Below, one piece after another: positions 26,434-34,537 of a stretch of 64,000 nt of DNA; position 1 is the first letter of the stretch; every line of letters starts with the position of its first letter. Position numbers and translations under genes: made by a program. Under the pieces are notes generated by a model. That model was not told where the DNA came from. It did no database searches and was given only the letters and a program-made list of their open reading frames with translations. Origin of the DNA: Vibrio proteolyticus NBRC 13287 (GTDB lineage Bacteria > Pseudomonadota > Gammaproteobacteria > Enterobacterales > Vibrionaceae); contig NZ_BATJ01000001.1 in NCBI RefSeq assembly GCF_000467125.1, positions 248,001 to 312,000 of the forward strand. Direction: 5' to 3'.

Positions 26434-27483
26434 ATGAAAATTACATCGTGGCTTAGTCAACCGTATTGGCTAAGTCAAAGCGAGCGAACAACACCGGACA
26501 TGATCATGGAAACACATCACTCAATTGAAGAAATCTGCCAGCTCGGTCGTGGCGTGATTGAACAGGAACTGGAGCAGGCGAAACGGCTGCTGAATACCTT
26601 GAACCAGTCGTTTGCTGATACCTGTCAGGCTATTTTGAATTGCAGCGGGAAAGTGATTGTGACGGGAATTGGCAAATCCGGGCATATTGGTAAGAAAATC
26701 GCGGCGACCCTGGCATCCACCGGATCCCCGGCTTTCTTCGTTCATCCGGCAGAAGCCTTACACGGTGACCTGGGCATGGCACGTCATGGTGATGTGGTTA
26801 TCCTGATCTCCAATTCAGGCGAAGCGAATGAATTTAAACTGATGGTGCCACTGCTCAAGCGTCAGGAAATTACCACCATAGGGATGACCGCCAACCTCAA
26901 CAGTTTTCTGGCCAAAGAGTGTAACCTGGCGCTAGATATCGCGGCAGAAAAAGAAGCGTGTCCACTTGGCTTGGCGCCCACTGCCAGTGCGGCAAATACC
27001 CTGTTACTTGGTGATGCGCTGGCGTTAACCGTGATGACACTTCGCAACTTTGATCACAATGATTTTGCGTTATCTCATCCTGCGGGCTCTTTGGGCAGCC
27101 GCTTGTTGACCAGTGTAGAGCAACTGCTGGATGCGCCGCACAAAAACGCCTTTTGCTCACCAGAATCCAGCCTGCAGGAAGCCGTGGGAGTGATGTGTCA
27201 AACCGGGTTTGGTTTAATCGCAGTGGTTGCAGATGGCAAGCTGCATGGGGTGTTTACCGACGGTGATTTGCGTCGCTCATTTGCCAAGGGCGTCGCACCG
27301 GATACCGCGATTAGTCACCTGATCAAACCGGGCGCCGTGACAACGTCCCATTCGGCGCTGTGCTTCGATGCACTAACGTTGATGCGCGAACGTGCGATTA
27401 CCGCGTTGCCAGTGCTGGACGAGAACGACCATTTTGTGGGCGTCATCAACCAGCATACCATTCAAAAAGCGGGTATTTACTGA
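26434..27483 (+). CDS. gutQ: Arabinose-5-phosphate isomerase (GutQ/KdsD family)
   Basis: A SIS-domain sugar-phosphate isomerase followed by two CBS domains. SIS landmarks: VIVTGIGKSGHIGKKIAATLASTGSPAFFVHPAEALHGDLGM and ISNSGEANEF; CBS part from about residue 245 (GVFTDGDLRRSF, LTLMRERAITALPVLDENDHFVGV). It interconverts ribulose-5-P and arabinose-5-P; GutQ isozymes sit with sorbitol genes. Here it is divergent from srlA rather than last in the operon. Family alignment suggests the start may be the ATG at 26500 or 26506; no clear ribosome site decides. Confidence 0.9.
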   Translation: MKITSWLSQPYWLSQSERTTPDMIMETHHSIEEICQLGRGVIEQELEQAKRLLNTLNQSFADTCQAILNCSGKVIVTGIGKSGHIGKKIAATLASTGSPAFFVHPAEALHGDLGMARHGDVVILISNSGEANEFKLMVPLLKRQEITTIGMTANLNSFLAKECNLALDIAAEKEACPLGLAPTASAANTLLLGDALALTVMTLRNFDHNDFALSHPAGSLGSRLLTSVEQLLDAPHKNAFCSPESSLQEAVGVMCQTGFGLIAVVADGKLHGVFTDGDLRRSFAKGVAPDTAISHLIKPGAVTTSHSALCFDALTLMRERAITALPVLDENDHFVGVINQHTIQKAGIY

Positions 27484-27484
27484 G

Positions 27485-27534
27485 CTGAGTTACTCAACTC
27501 AGAATCAAGACAGCGCGGCGATAGCGGCGCTGTC
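27485..27534. terminator. Two hairpins after gutQ
   Basis: CTGAGTT-ACTC-AACTCAG (27485-27502) and GACAGCGC ... GCGCTGTC (27509-27534) follow the gutQ stop; the second overlaps the convergent gene's stop codon. Neither has a long T-tract, so termination is moderate at best. Confidence 0.5.
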
Positions 27535-27877
27535 ACTCAAACCCTTCTGCCAAATCAATCGCTTGCCTCGCTTCACTGAGGCTACAACCACACATATCCA
27601 CCAACGCCAATGCCGAAATACCGGGGTGTTGCGCAATCACTTCGGCTGGCGTCGCTTTGGGCGCGGGCAACTGCTTTTCAATCGCAAGCTGAATCCAATA
27701 GTAATCGGCGCTGAGTTGCTGGTGTAACTGACGCAAGTTCTGCTCTTCTCCGCTCAGTAGCCAATGGCGTGAACGTCGAATACGTTTCAGACTGACGCCA
27801 CACGCTTGTACCAGCGACAACACGTGCTGTTTGTCTGCCACACGGTGGACAAAACTATTGAGTTGAACGGATAACAT
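27533..27877 (-). CDS. Conserved hypothetical protein, 114 aa
   Basis: A small protein, MLSVQLNSFVHRVADKQHVLSLVQACG, then LKRIRRSRHWLLSGE, and a C-terminal helical piece (CGCSLSEARQAIDLAEGFE). I recall similar Vibrio proteins annotated loosely as ribosome-recycling-factor family, but there is no firm basis for that function here. The basic RIRRSR stretch could contact nucleic acid. No clear ribosome site separates the ATG at 27877 from a TTG five codons earlier. Confidence 0.6.
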   Translation of the reverse strand: MLSVQLNSFVHRVADKQHVLSLVQACGVSLKRIRRSRHWLLSGEEQNLRQLHQQLSADYYWIQLAIEKQLPAPKATPAEVIAQHPGISALALVDMCGCSLSEARQAIDLAEGFE

Positions 27878-27915
27878 GAGGAACAGAGTCAAAGGAAATG
27901 ATTGGCAGATTATAC

Positions 27916-27951
27916 AAAAACATCAGGTTCGGCCAAAGCGAACCTGATGTT
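27916..27951 (-). terminator. Strong intrinsic terminator after fpr
   Basis: AACATCAGGTTCG-CTTTGGC-CGAACCTGATGTT on the minus strand followed by a T-run (TTTTTG), directly after the fpr stop. Confidence 0.93.
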
Positions 27952-27961
27952 GCAGTGGTTG

Positions 27962-28729
27962 TTACCAATAATTTTCGCTGGCGTATTGACCTGGTTTACG
28001 GCGCAGGTGCTTTTCTAAACCAAGTTGCTGCAGCACATCCTGCGTATCGTGAACCATATCCGGGTTACCACACAGATACACAAAGCTTTTGTCTGCCGAC
28101 AACGTCGCGCCGGCCTGCTGCTGAATGGCACCGCTGCTCAGCAAATCAGGAATCCGGCCTCTGAGCGCATAAGGCACTGGCTCTCGGGATACAACCGGCA
28201 CATACACTAAACGTCCCTGATAGTGCTCCTGCAGTTCTTCGATCTCTGCTCGGTAGACCAGATCTTCTTCATGACGCACGGCATGCACCAGCACCAGTTT
28301 ATCCAGATGGCTGAGTGCATCAGGCTCACGCAAAATAGAGATAAACGGGCCAATCGCGGTACCAGTGGAAAGCATCCAAAGCTCTTTTGCTGGCTCAGGC
28401 AACTCGCCTACCGTCATAAAACCGGATACCGTCTGACCCACATAAACGGTATCGCCAGTGTTCAGTTGATGTAAACGTGGGGATAACTTACCGTGCTCAG
28501 CGGTAATGATCAGAAACTCCAGATGCGAGCCGGATGCCCGGTAGCTAGACACCATGGAGTACGCGCGCTTGTGCCACTGGTCTTCGTCTTCCTGCAACGC
28601 CAGTTTCGTAAACTGCCCGGCGTCATAGCGGCCGATATCAGCGTCCACCCACAAACTGAACTGATTTTTCGTCCAGTCTTTTCGTCGCACGACTGTGCCC
28701 GGGATTAGGTCACGAGGTACTTCTTTCAT
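27962..28729 (-). CDS. fpr: Ferredoxin/flavodoxin-NADP+ reductase
   Basis: A 255-residue FAD enzyme passing electrons between NADPH and ferredoxin or flavodoxin. FAD-binding motif RAYSMVS (about 59-65), NADP-binding LSTGTAIGPFISILREP, a CGNPDMV motif, and a C-terminal aromatic end (YASENYW) typical of bacterial subclass I Fpr. The ATG at 28729 has GGAGG six bases upstream. Members often respond to oxidative stress; no operator is claimed. Confidence 0.93.
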   Translation of the reverse strand: MKEVPRDLIPGTVVRRKDWTKNQFSLWVDADIGRYDAGQFTKLALQEDEDQWHKRAYSMVSSYRASGSHLEFLIITAEHGKLSPRLHQLNTGDTVYVGQTVSGFMTVGELPEPAKELWMLSTGTAIGPFISILREPDALSHLDKLVLVHAVRHEEDLVYRAEIEELQEHYQGRLVYVPVVSREPVPYALRGRIPDLLSSGAIQQQAGATLSADKSFVYLCGNPDMVHDTQDVLQQLGLEKHLRRKPGQYASENYW

Positions 28730-28914
28730 ACAATCCTCCATCAAGGCAGATTTGAAATGCTGTTACTTCTAAGCCTAGGTGATATAAGCAAAACTGATCG
28801 GTTTTGCGTGTCATATTCCCCAGGTTCAGGACCCTGTCACCATCCTGTGCCTGTGACTAACTTACTCCTGAGGTGATAGAAAAATCAACACAACAACTGT
28901 AGGGACATCGCAAT

Positions 28915-28939
28915 AAAAAAGCCCCGCAAGATGCGGGGC
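28915..28939 (-). terminator. Intrinsic terminator after coiled-coil gene
   Basis: GCCCCGCA-TCT-TGCGGGGC on the minus strand followed by TTTTTT, 20 bases past the coiled-coil gene's stop. Confidence 0.93.
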
Positions 28940-28958
28940 TTAGGTTCGATTCTCTGGC

Positions 28959-29696
28959 TTACATGCCCAGCCCTTCGGTTAAGGCTTTTATCTGCTGCAG
29001 ATCCATCTGATGCACTTTGATCATTTGATCCAATTGACTCAGACGAGAGTTGGCTTCGTCTTGCTTATCACACGCATCGGATTTCGCATCCCATGAGCGC
29101 CCTTCCAGATAGACATCGCACTCTTTTTTCAACTTAGCAATTTTAGGGACCAGTTTTTCACGCTCAGATTGCAGTGCCGCCAGCTCTTGTTTAACCTTCA
29201 CTTCACGCTGGAAAACTTCGCGTGAGCGCTCCAGCACTGTCGCCTGAATATCGGCCTGCGCATTCAGCTTCATGTTTTTGTCGTCCGCTTCTATCAGCAA
29301 CTTGGCTTTTTCGCTGACCTGAGCTTTCAGTGTTTTATTGCTACTTTCGAGTTTACTGATTTGTGCTTTCAGTTGTTCTACCTCGGCCTGATGCACCTGG
29401 TCGCGCTCTGCAACCGCTGCGCTAATTTTCTCTTCCACTTCAGCGCTCAGTGCCGCCTGACGCTGCGCCGCTTGATCAACAGAGGCTTTTTTACTGTCTT
29501 CTACCTGCTGGTATTTCTCTTCCAACACCTGATAGTTGGCTTCCCATTGCTTCGCCGTGACGCTTGAGCCAATCAGACCACCCAGAGCCAGTCCCAGCAC
29601 AGCGGCAATAGCAATATACAGATAAGTGCGCTTATCGCGCTCTTCAATCACTACTACATCTTCGTCGTGTTGATTTGTCTCATTACTATTATTCAC
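28959..29696 (-). CDS. Membrane-anchored periplasmic coiled-coil protein
   Basis: A 245-residue protein with an acidic cytoplasmic start, one membrane helix (TYLYIAIAAVLGLALGGLIGSSV, about residues 25-47) and then almost continuous coiled coil rich in Glu, Lys, Gln and Ala to about residue 190, ending with a small region holding two Cys (ECDVYLEGRSWDAKSDACD). It has no recognised enzyme domain. It follows a 52-residue membrane protein on the same strand, suggesting a two-gene envelope unit. Confidence 0.7.
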   Translation of the reverse strand: MNNSNETNQHDEDVVVIEERDKRTYLYIAIAAVLGLALGGLIGSSVTAKQWEANYQVLEEKYQQVEDSKKASVDQAAQRQAALSAEVEEKISAAVAERDQVHQAEVEQLKAQISKLESSNKTLKAQVSEKAKLLIEADDKNMKLNAQADIQATVLERSREVFQREVKVKQELAALQSEREKLVPKIAKLKKECDVYLEGRSWDAKSDACDKQDEANSRLSQLDQMIKVHQMDLQQIKALTEGLGM

Positions 29697-29716
29697 TCGG
29701 TTACTCCGTTTGCTCG

Positions 29717-29875
29717 TCAGCGGGTTAGTTCAGCAACAATGATGGAAGCGGTATACACCAAAAAACCGGCGATCAGCGTGATCACGACACCTTTTCGTAA
29801 TTTTTCGTTCGTCCGGTAGCGGATCAACAAAAATGCCATTACTACTAAAATTGCGATCGCCAAAAGTCTAGTCAT
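29717..29875 (-). CDS. Small two-helix membrane protein, 52 aa
   Basis: Fifty-two residues with two hydrophobic segments (LLAIAILVVMAFLLI and VVITLIAGFLVYTASIIVA) joined by a basic loop (RYRTNEKLRKG). The ATG at 29875 has AAGGAG five bases upstream. It precedes the coiled-coil gene by 20 bases, probably cotranscribed. Family not recognised. Confidence 0.7.
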   Translation of the reverse strand: MTRLLAIAILVVMAFLLIRYRTNEKLRKGVVITLIAGFLVYTASIIVAELTR

Positions 29876-30092
29876 AACAACTCCTTGTTCAGGGAAACGC
29901 TCCCCCATCATTCCTCTTGCAACCTTAACAAAATGAGAGAGTTAAGCATGCAAAGACACTACCATTTTATACCATTTCCGTGCGGATAAAGGTCAGAAAA
30001 AAGTAGTTTCGGCCTCACCACTGCTCAAATCATCGACAAACAGGATTTTTGTAGGTGACATCACAAAATCTTTTGGTTACTATCCGAAAGCA

Positions 30093-30114
30093 AATCATCT
30101 ACCAATAGATGATT
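30093..30114. repeat. Perfect inverted repeat just upstream of glycine riboswitch
   Basis: AATCATCTA-CCAA-TAGATGATT, a 9-bp perfect hairpin ending 13 bases before aptamer 1. It has no T-tract, so it may be an operator, part of the promoter region, or a 5'-end RNA hairpin. Confidence 0.7.
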
Positions 30115-30126
30115 GTTCCGATGAAG

Positions 30127-30347
30127 ACTGCAGGAGAGTGGTTTTTAACCAATATATAACATTTGGTTAAACTAACCCGCCGAAGAAGTAAATCTTTCAG
30201 GTGCTTTATTCTAACCCTGGTTAGAAAACCCTTACGGGAAAGCGAGGACTGTAGTTGGAGGAACCTCTGGAGAGAACCGTTCAATCGGTCGCCGAAGGAG
30301 CAAGCCGTGTGCAAACAGGGTGAAACTCTCAGGCAAAAGGACAGAGG
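30127..30347 (+). ncRNA. Tandem glycine riboswitch
   Basis: Two glycine aptamers in series. Aptamer 1 (30127-30255): P1 ACTGCAG/CTGTAGT, P2 GAGAG/CTTTC, a P3 stem (GGTT...AACC) and conserved GCCGAAGAAGTAAATCTTTCAGG. Aptamer 2 (30264-30347): P1 CCTCTG/CAGAGG, P2 GAGAG/CTCTC, ACCG/CGGT stem, GCCGAAGGAGCAA and ACTCTCAGGCAAAAGGAC. Aptamer 1 carries an unusual 41-base insertion at 30203-30243 between P2 and P1. The controlled gene is the downstream sodium:amino-acid symporter; V. cholerae VC1422 is a known parallel. The expression platform is not obvious. Confidence 0.95.
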
Positions 30348-30399
30348 AGTGGAAAGAACATTATCCGGCTAGCGGCTTTTCTGTCGTTAGTGATCTGTT

Positions 30400-30414
30400 G
30401 AGATCGTTGATCTC
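30400..30414 (+). promoter_or_regulatory. Hairpin between riboswitch and symporter gene
   Basis: GAGATC-GTT-GATCTC followed by a pyrimidine-rich run (CCCCTTTCCCTC), 49 bases before the symporter ATG. Possibly part of the riboswitch expression platform; the T-tract is too poor for a confident terminator. Confidence 0.35.
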
Positions 30415-30463
30415 CCCCTTTCCCTCTTCTCCTTAGTAATGCTTTATCAATTAAGGGGAATTC

Positions 30464-31843
30464 ATGAACCACTTTCATTCTTTACTACAGACCATCGACA
30501 ACTTTGTCTGGGGTCCACCACTTTTAATTCTGCTTGTCGGCACCGGTGTTTACTTTACCTTTCGCTTAGGCCTGATCCAGTTTCGTCACCTGCCAACTGC
30601 CCTGAAAATGGTGTTCAGTAAAGACAAATCTGCCGCCGAAGGCGATGTATCCAGCTTTGCGGCGCTGTGTACCGCCCTTTCCGCGACCATAGGTACAGGT
30701 AACATTGTCGGTGTGGCCACTGCCATCAAACTTGGTGGCCCAGGTGCCCTCTTCTGGATGTGGCTGGCCGCGCTGTTCGGTATGGCAACCAAATACGCTG
30801 AGTGTCTGCTGGCGGTGAAATACCGCAAAGTCGACGACAAAGGCCAGATGATCGGCGGGCCGATGTACTACCTGCAATACGGCGTAGGCTCTAAAGCGTT
30901 AGCGGTGATGTTTGCCATCTTTGCACTGGGTGTGGCCTGCTTTGGTATCGGTACGTTTCCACAAGTGAATGCCATCATCGATGCCAGTGAGATCTCGTTT
31001 GGTGTCTCACGTGAAATTTCCGCGGTGGTGCTGACTCTGCTGGTCGCCTTTGTCACGCTCGGCGGGATACAGTCGATTGCCAAAGTGGCCGGTAAAGTGG
31101 TGCCAACCATGGCGCTGTTCTACATCATCGCCTGTGTCAGTGTGATCGTGATGAACGCCGACCGTTTGGTTGAAGCCGTGGAACTGGTGCTGGTGTCGGC
31201 CTTTACGTCAACCGCTGCAACCGGTGGTTTCCTGGGCGCGAGCATCATGTTGGCGATTCAATCTGGTATTGCCCGCGGGGTATTCTCCAATGAATCCGGC
31301 CTGGGCAGTGCCCCAATGGCGGCGGCAGCTGCAAAAACCGATTCATGCGTGAAGCAAGGGCTGATCTCGATGACCGGTACCTTCTTTGACACCATCATCA
31401 TTTGTACCATGACTGGCCTGGCTCTGATCTTAACAGGCGCCTGGCAGAGCGATTATTCTGGTGCGGCGATGACCACATACGCATTCGCGCAAGGTCTGAA
31501 CTCCGATACGCTTGGCCCGATGTTGGTTTCTATCGGCCTGATGTTCTTTGCCTTTACCACGATTTTGGGTTGGAACTATTACGGAGAACGCTGCGTGGTG
31601 TACCTGTTTGGCACCAAAGCGGTGTTGGTTTACAAGCTGGTGTTTGTTGCACTGGTTGCTTCCGGAGCCTTCCTGCAACTGGATATGATCTGGCTTATCG
31701 CCGACATCGTGAACGGCCTGATGGCGATTCCAAACCTGATTGGCCTGATCGCACTGCGTAAGGTGATCGTCGAAGAAACCCGAAACTACTTTGACGCGCT
31801 GGTCGCCACGCCAAATCAAGCGAAAATGCAGGTTCAGTCATAA
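30464..31843 (+). CDS. Sodium:alanine/glycine symporter (AGCS family)
   Basis: A 459-residue inner-membrane symporter with about 11 hydrophobic segments. AGCS hallmarks: FAALCTALSATIGTGNIVGVATAIKLGGPGALFWMW near residue 60-100 and GVFSNESGLGSAPMAAAAAK around 265-285, then FTTILGWNYYGERC. It imports glycine or alanine with Na+. It lies downstream of a tandem glycine riboswitch, fitting glycine as substrate and signal. AAGGGG precedes the ATG. Confidence 0.95.
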   Translation: MNHFHSLLQTIDNFVWGPPLLILLVGTGVYFTFRLGLIQFRHLPTALKMVFSKDKSAAEGDVSSFAALCTALSATIGTGNIVGVATAIKLGGPGALFWMWLAALFGMATKYAECLLAVKYRKVDDKGQMIGGPMYYLQYGVGSKALAVMFAIFALGVACFGIGTFPQVNAIIDASEISFGVSREISAVVLTLLVAFVTLGGIQSIAKVAGKVVPTMALFYIIACVSVIVMNADRLVEAVELVLVSAFTSTAATGGFLGASIMLAIQSGIARGVFSNESGLGSAPMAAAAAKTDSCVKQGLISMTGTFFDTIIICTMTGLALILTGAWQSDYSGAAMTTYAFAQGLNSDTLGPMLVSIGLMFFAFTTILGWNYYGERCVVYLFGTKAVLVYKLVFVALVASGAFLQLDMIWLIADIVNGLMAIPNLIGLIALRKVIVEETRNYFDALVATPNQAKMQVQS

Positions 31844-31866
31844 ATCATTCCGCTGTATCTCACGAT

Positions 31867-31898
31867 AAAAAATAAGCGCCTATCGGCGCTTATTTTTT
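31867..31898. terminator. Bidirectional intrinsic terminator
   Basis: AAAAAATAAGCGCC-TATC-GGCGCTTATTTTTT serves the symporter gene and the convergent LysE gene. Confidence 0.95.
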
Positions 31899-31918
31899 AT
31901 TTGAGTGAACGCGGTTGG

Positions 31919-32560
31919 TTACGGCGCTTCTTCCACCAAAAGCTTCACGCCTAAGGCCACCAGCACCACGCCGGTGGTCGCTTCCATATAACGCATAAAA
32001 CGGGCACTGTTGAGCAGCGATTTGGCTTTGTTCAACGCGCCGGCTAATCCACATTGCCACACCATAGCAATCACAAAATGCACGCTGGCCATCAGCAGTG
32101 ATTGCAACAGCGGTGAACCTTCAGGGTTAATAAACTGAGGCAGGAATGCCAAGTAGAATACCGCAGTTTTCGGGTTAAGCACATTCGACAAAAAGCCCTC
32201 GCGCAGTGAACGTTTCACCACCAGTTGCGAAGTACTCCCCTCATTGACACTCAGTGGAGCATTGCCCTGCATTGTAGCACGCAAACTGGTGATACCGAGA
32301 TAAATCAGGTACGCCGCCCCCACCATTTTGACGGCATTAAACAGCTCTGCAGACTGAGCCAGAATCGCCGAAATCCCTATCGCGGAAAACGTCGCGTGAA
32401 CAAACAAACCAGCACAAATACCCACACTGGTGACACTGCCATCGGCAAAGCCGCCACGGGTGGTATTGCGAATCACTAAAGCGGTATCTAAACCGGGTGT
32501 TAGGGTAAGAATCGTGATGGCTATCAGGAAAGCTTCAAAGTTCTCAATCAACGTCGACAT
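31919..32560 (-). CDS. LysE family exporter
   Basis: A 213-residue protein with about six membrane segments; motif LTPGLDTALVIRNTTRGG at the N-terminus and FLSNVLNPKTAVFYLAFLPQF in the middle place it in the LysE/RhtB family of amino-acid exporters. The start is uncertain: the ATG at 32560 directly abuts AAGG, while a TTG three codons later would have better spacing. It is the third such transporter here and has no adjacent regulator. Confidence 0.87.
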   Translation of the reverse strand: MSTLIENFEAFLIAITILTLTPGLDTALVIRNTTRGGFADGSVTSVGICAGLFVHATFSAIGISAILAQSAELFNAVKMVGAAYLIYLGITSLRATMQGNAPLSVNEGSTSQLVVKRSLREGFLSNVLNPKTAVFYLAFLPQFINPEGSPLLQSLLMASVHFVIAMVWQCGLAGALNKAKSLLNSARFMRYMEATTGVVLVALGVKLLVEEAP

Positions 32561-32719
32561 CCTTGTAAACAAATAAGAAACTTAAATTACTCCGTTTTAC
32601 AGTCAAATACTATCCATTCGACTCCTCGCATCAGGATATTTCTTGGTCGAGATGTTAATCGTTGGTAAAATTGCCGTTCAATATGAATTATTTTAATGAT
32701 TAGTCACGGAAGGCGTTCT

Positions 32720-34201
32720 ATGAGTGCATTCAACAAGTTGGTTCAACACTCCCAAAAAATCTCTCACTTTAATCATCTCGCAGCCATTTGCGGCTGGGAT
32801 CAGGCGGCGGTGATGCCGTCTGGCGGCAACGAGGCCCGCTCTGAAGCGATGGCTGAGCTGTCTGTCCATATTCACGGTCTGTTAACTCAGCCACAGCTGG
32901 GTGACTGGTTTGCCGAAGCAGAAAGCGAAAATCTAACCACACAAGAACGTGCCTCATTGCGCGAGCTGAAACGTCAGTGGCAACAGGCAAACGTGTTACC
33001 CGAATCTCTGGTTCAGGCTAAATCTCTGGCGGGTTCAAAATGTGAGCACGCCTGGCGTACCCAACGCGGCGACAATGACTGGGCGGGTTTTGAAAAAAAC
33101 TGGGCAGAAGTCGTGAAATTGTCACGCGAAGAAGCACAAATCCGCGCAGAGGCTACGGGCCTTAGCCCATACGACGCCATGCTGGACATCTACGAGCCGG
33201 GCACCAGTTCGGCCTCACTGGATGTACTGTTTGCTGATGTGAAAACCTGGCTACCGGATTTGATTGATCAAGCGATTGAAAAGCAAAGCCACGAAGCATT
33301 CGTTGAGCCTCAAGGCCGCTTCGATACCGCCAGACAGAAAGCTCTGGGGCTGGATGTGATGAAACTGCTTCAGTTTGACTTCAACCACGGCCGTCTCGAT
33401 GAAAGCGTGCACCCTTTCTGTGGCGGCGTGCCAACCGACGTGCGTATTACCACGCGCTACGATGAGAGCGAATTCGTGCAATCTCTGATGGGCATTGTGC
33501 ATGAAACTGGTCACGCCCGTTATGAACAAGGCTTGCCAAAAGCCCTGGCTGGAACACCGGCCGGTGAAGCACGTTCGATGGGCATTCATGAATCTCAGTC
33601 ACTGTTTTTCGAAATGCAGGTGGGCCGCAGCGCAGCGTTTATCGAACATTTGGCACGACTTGCCGGTAAGCACTTCAACGACCACGATGCAGAGCTGTTC
33701 TCAACCCAGAACTTCCAAAAGCTCTACACCCGAGTGAAGAAAGATTTTATCCGCGTGGATGCCGACGAGCTCACCTATCCTGCGCATGTGATCCTAAGGT
33801 ACGAAATTGAACGTGACCTGATCAACGGCCATATCCAGCACACCGATGTACCTGCGCTGTGGAATGAAAAGATGCAGTCTTACCTTGGCCTCTCAACCGA
33901 AGGGAACTTCAAGAACGGCTGTATGCAAGACATCCACTGGACAGATGGCTCATTCGGTTACTTCCCTAGCTACACATTGGGCGCGATGTACGCCGCGCAG
34001 TTTATGGCTGCAATGAAGCAAAGCGTAGACGTAGATGGCGCCATTCGCAACGGCGATCTAACCCCCATCTTCAGTTGGCTGGAAAGCAATATCTGGAGTA
34101 ATGGCAGCCTGCTCACCACGGACGAACTGGTGAAGCAAGCAACGGGAGACACCTTAAACGCCAACTACTTTAAAGAACACCTAAAAAGCCGTTATCTTTA
34201 A
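32720..34201 (+). CDS. Metallocarboxypeptidase, M32 family
   Basis: A 493-residue zinc carboxypeptidase of the Taq-type M32 family. Visible: HPFCGG (about residue 230), zinc motif HETGH (about 261-265), the downstream glutamate in GIHESQSLFFE, and DELTYPAHVILRYEIE. It removes C-terminal residues from peptides in the cytoplasm. The ATG at 32720 follows GGAAGG by seven bases. Monocistronic, closed by a strong terminator. Confidence 0.94.
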   Translation: MSAFNKLVQHSQKISHFNHLAAICGWDQAAVMPSGGNEARSEAMAELSVHIHGLLTQPQLGDWFAEAESENLTTQERASLRELKRQWQQANVLPESLVQAKSLAGSKCEHAWRTQRGDNDWAGFEKNWAEVVKLSREEAQIRAEATGLSPYDAMLDIYEPGTSSASLDVLFADVKTWLPDLIDQAIEKQSHEAFVEPQGRFDTARQKALGLDVMKLLQFDFNHGRLDESVHPFCGGVPTDVRITTRYDESEFVQSLMGIVHETGHARYEQGLPKALAGTPAGEARSMGIHESQSLFFEMQVGRSAAFIEHLARLAGKHFNDHDAELFSTQNFQKLYTRVKKDFIRVDADELTYPAHVILRYEIERDLINGHIQHTDVPALWNEKMQSYLGLSTEGNFKNGCMQDIHWTDGSFGYFPSYTLGAMYAAQFMAAMKQSVDVDGAIRNGDLTPIFSWLESNIWSNGSLLTTDELVKQATGDTLNANYFKEHLKSRYL

Positions 34202-34216
34202 CCCTCACCATTAAAT

Positions 34217-34255
34217 AAAAAAGGCTCGCCAACGTGAATATTAGCGAGCCTTTTT
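34217..34255 (+). terminator. Intrinsic terminator after carboxypeptidase
   Basis: AAAAAAGGCTCGC, a 14-base loop, then GCGAGCCTTTTT. It marks the left limit of the balanced-composition backbone before the AT-rich island. Confidence 0.9.
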
Positions 34256-34537
34256 AGTTGGTTGCCCAGTGTGGGGCTAAAATGGTTATGCCCCATTCCT
34301 TGCTAGCTCTCCTAATAGAGTAACTCCCAACAATTCTTTTTATCATACTTTTTCTAATGGATAAGCAAAAGGCAAGGCTAAAGCCTTCGCCTCCTTTGGT
34401 GCAATTGGTGGTATAGCAACTAGTTTTCTATTGAAGATTGATCGCTTTCAAAGTAACGCTTTTCGAATGATGGTAGACATATTGACTAATATAGATTTGC
34501 TCTTTTTTGAATAGCATTAAATTAATTAGGAGATCAT
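34256..34537. other. Gene-poor left flank of AT-rich island, possible gene remnant
   Basis: No complete gene. It includes an inverted repeat GGGGC ... GCCCC near 34273-34295 and a 49-codon open frame on the plus strand (34365-34514) that lacks an upstream start codon yet reads like protein (KAFASFGAIGGIATSFLLKI then DRFQSNAFRMMVDILTNIDL). This may be the tail of a decayed membrane-protein gene. Its last bases and AGGAG lead into the next gene. Confidence 0.4.

Noticed and set aside
34273..34295. GGGGC ... GCCCC inverted repeat considered as an integron attC-type site
   Set aside because: The stem is only 5 bp and none of the conserved attC core words is present; no integrase gene is in the window.
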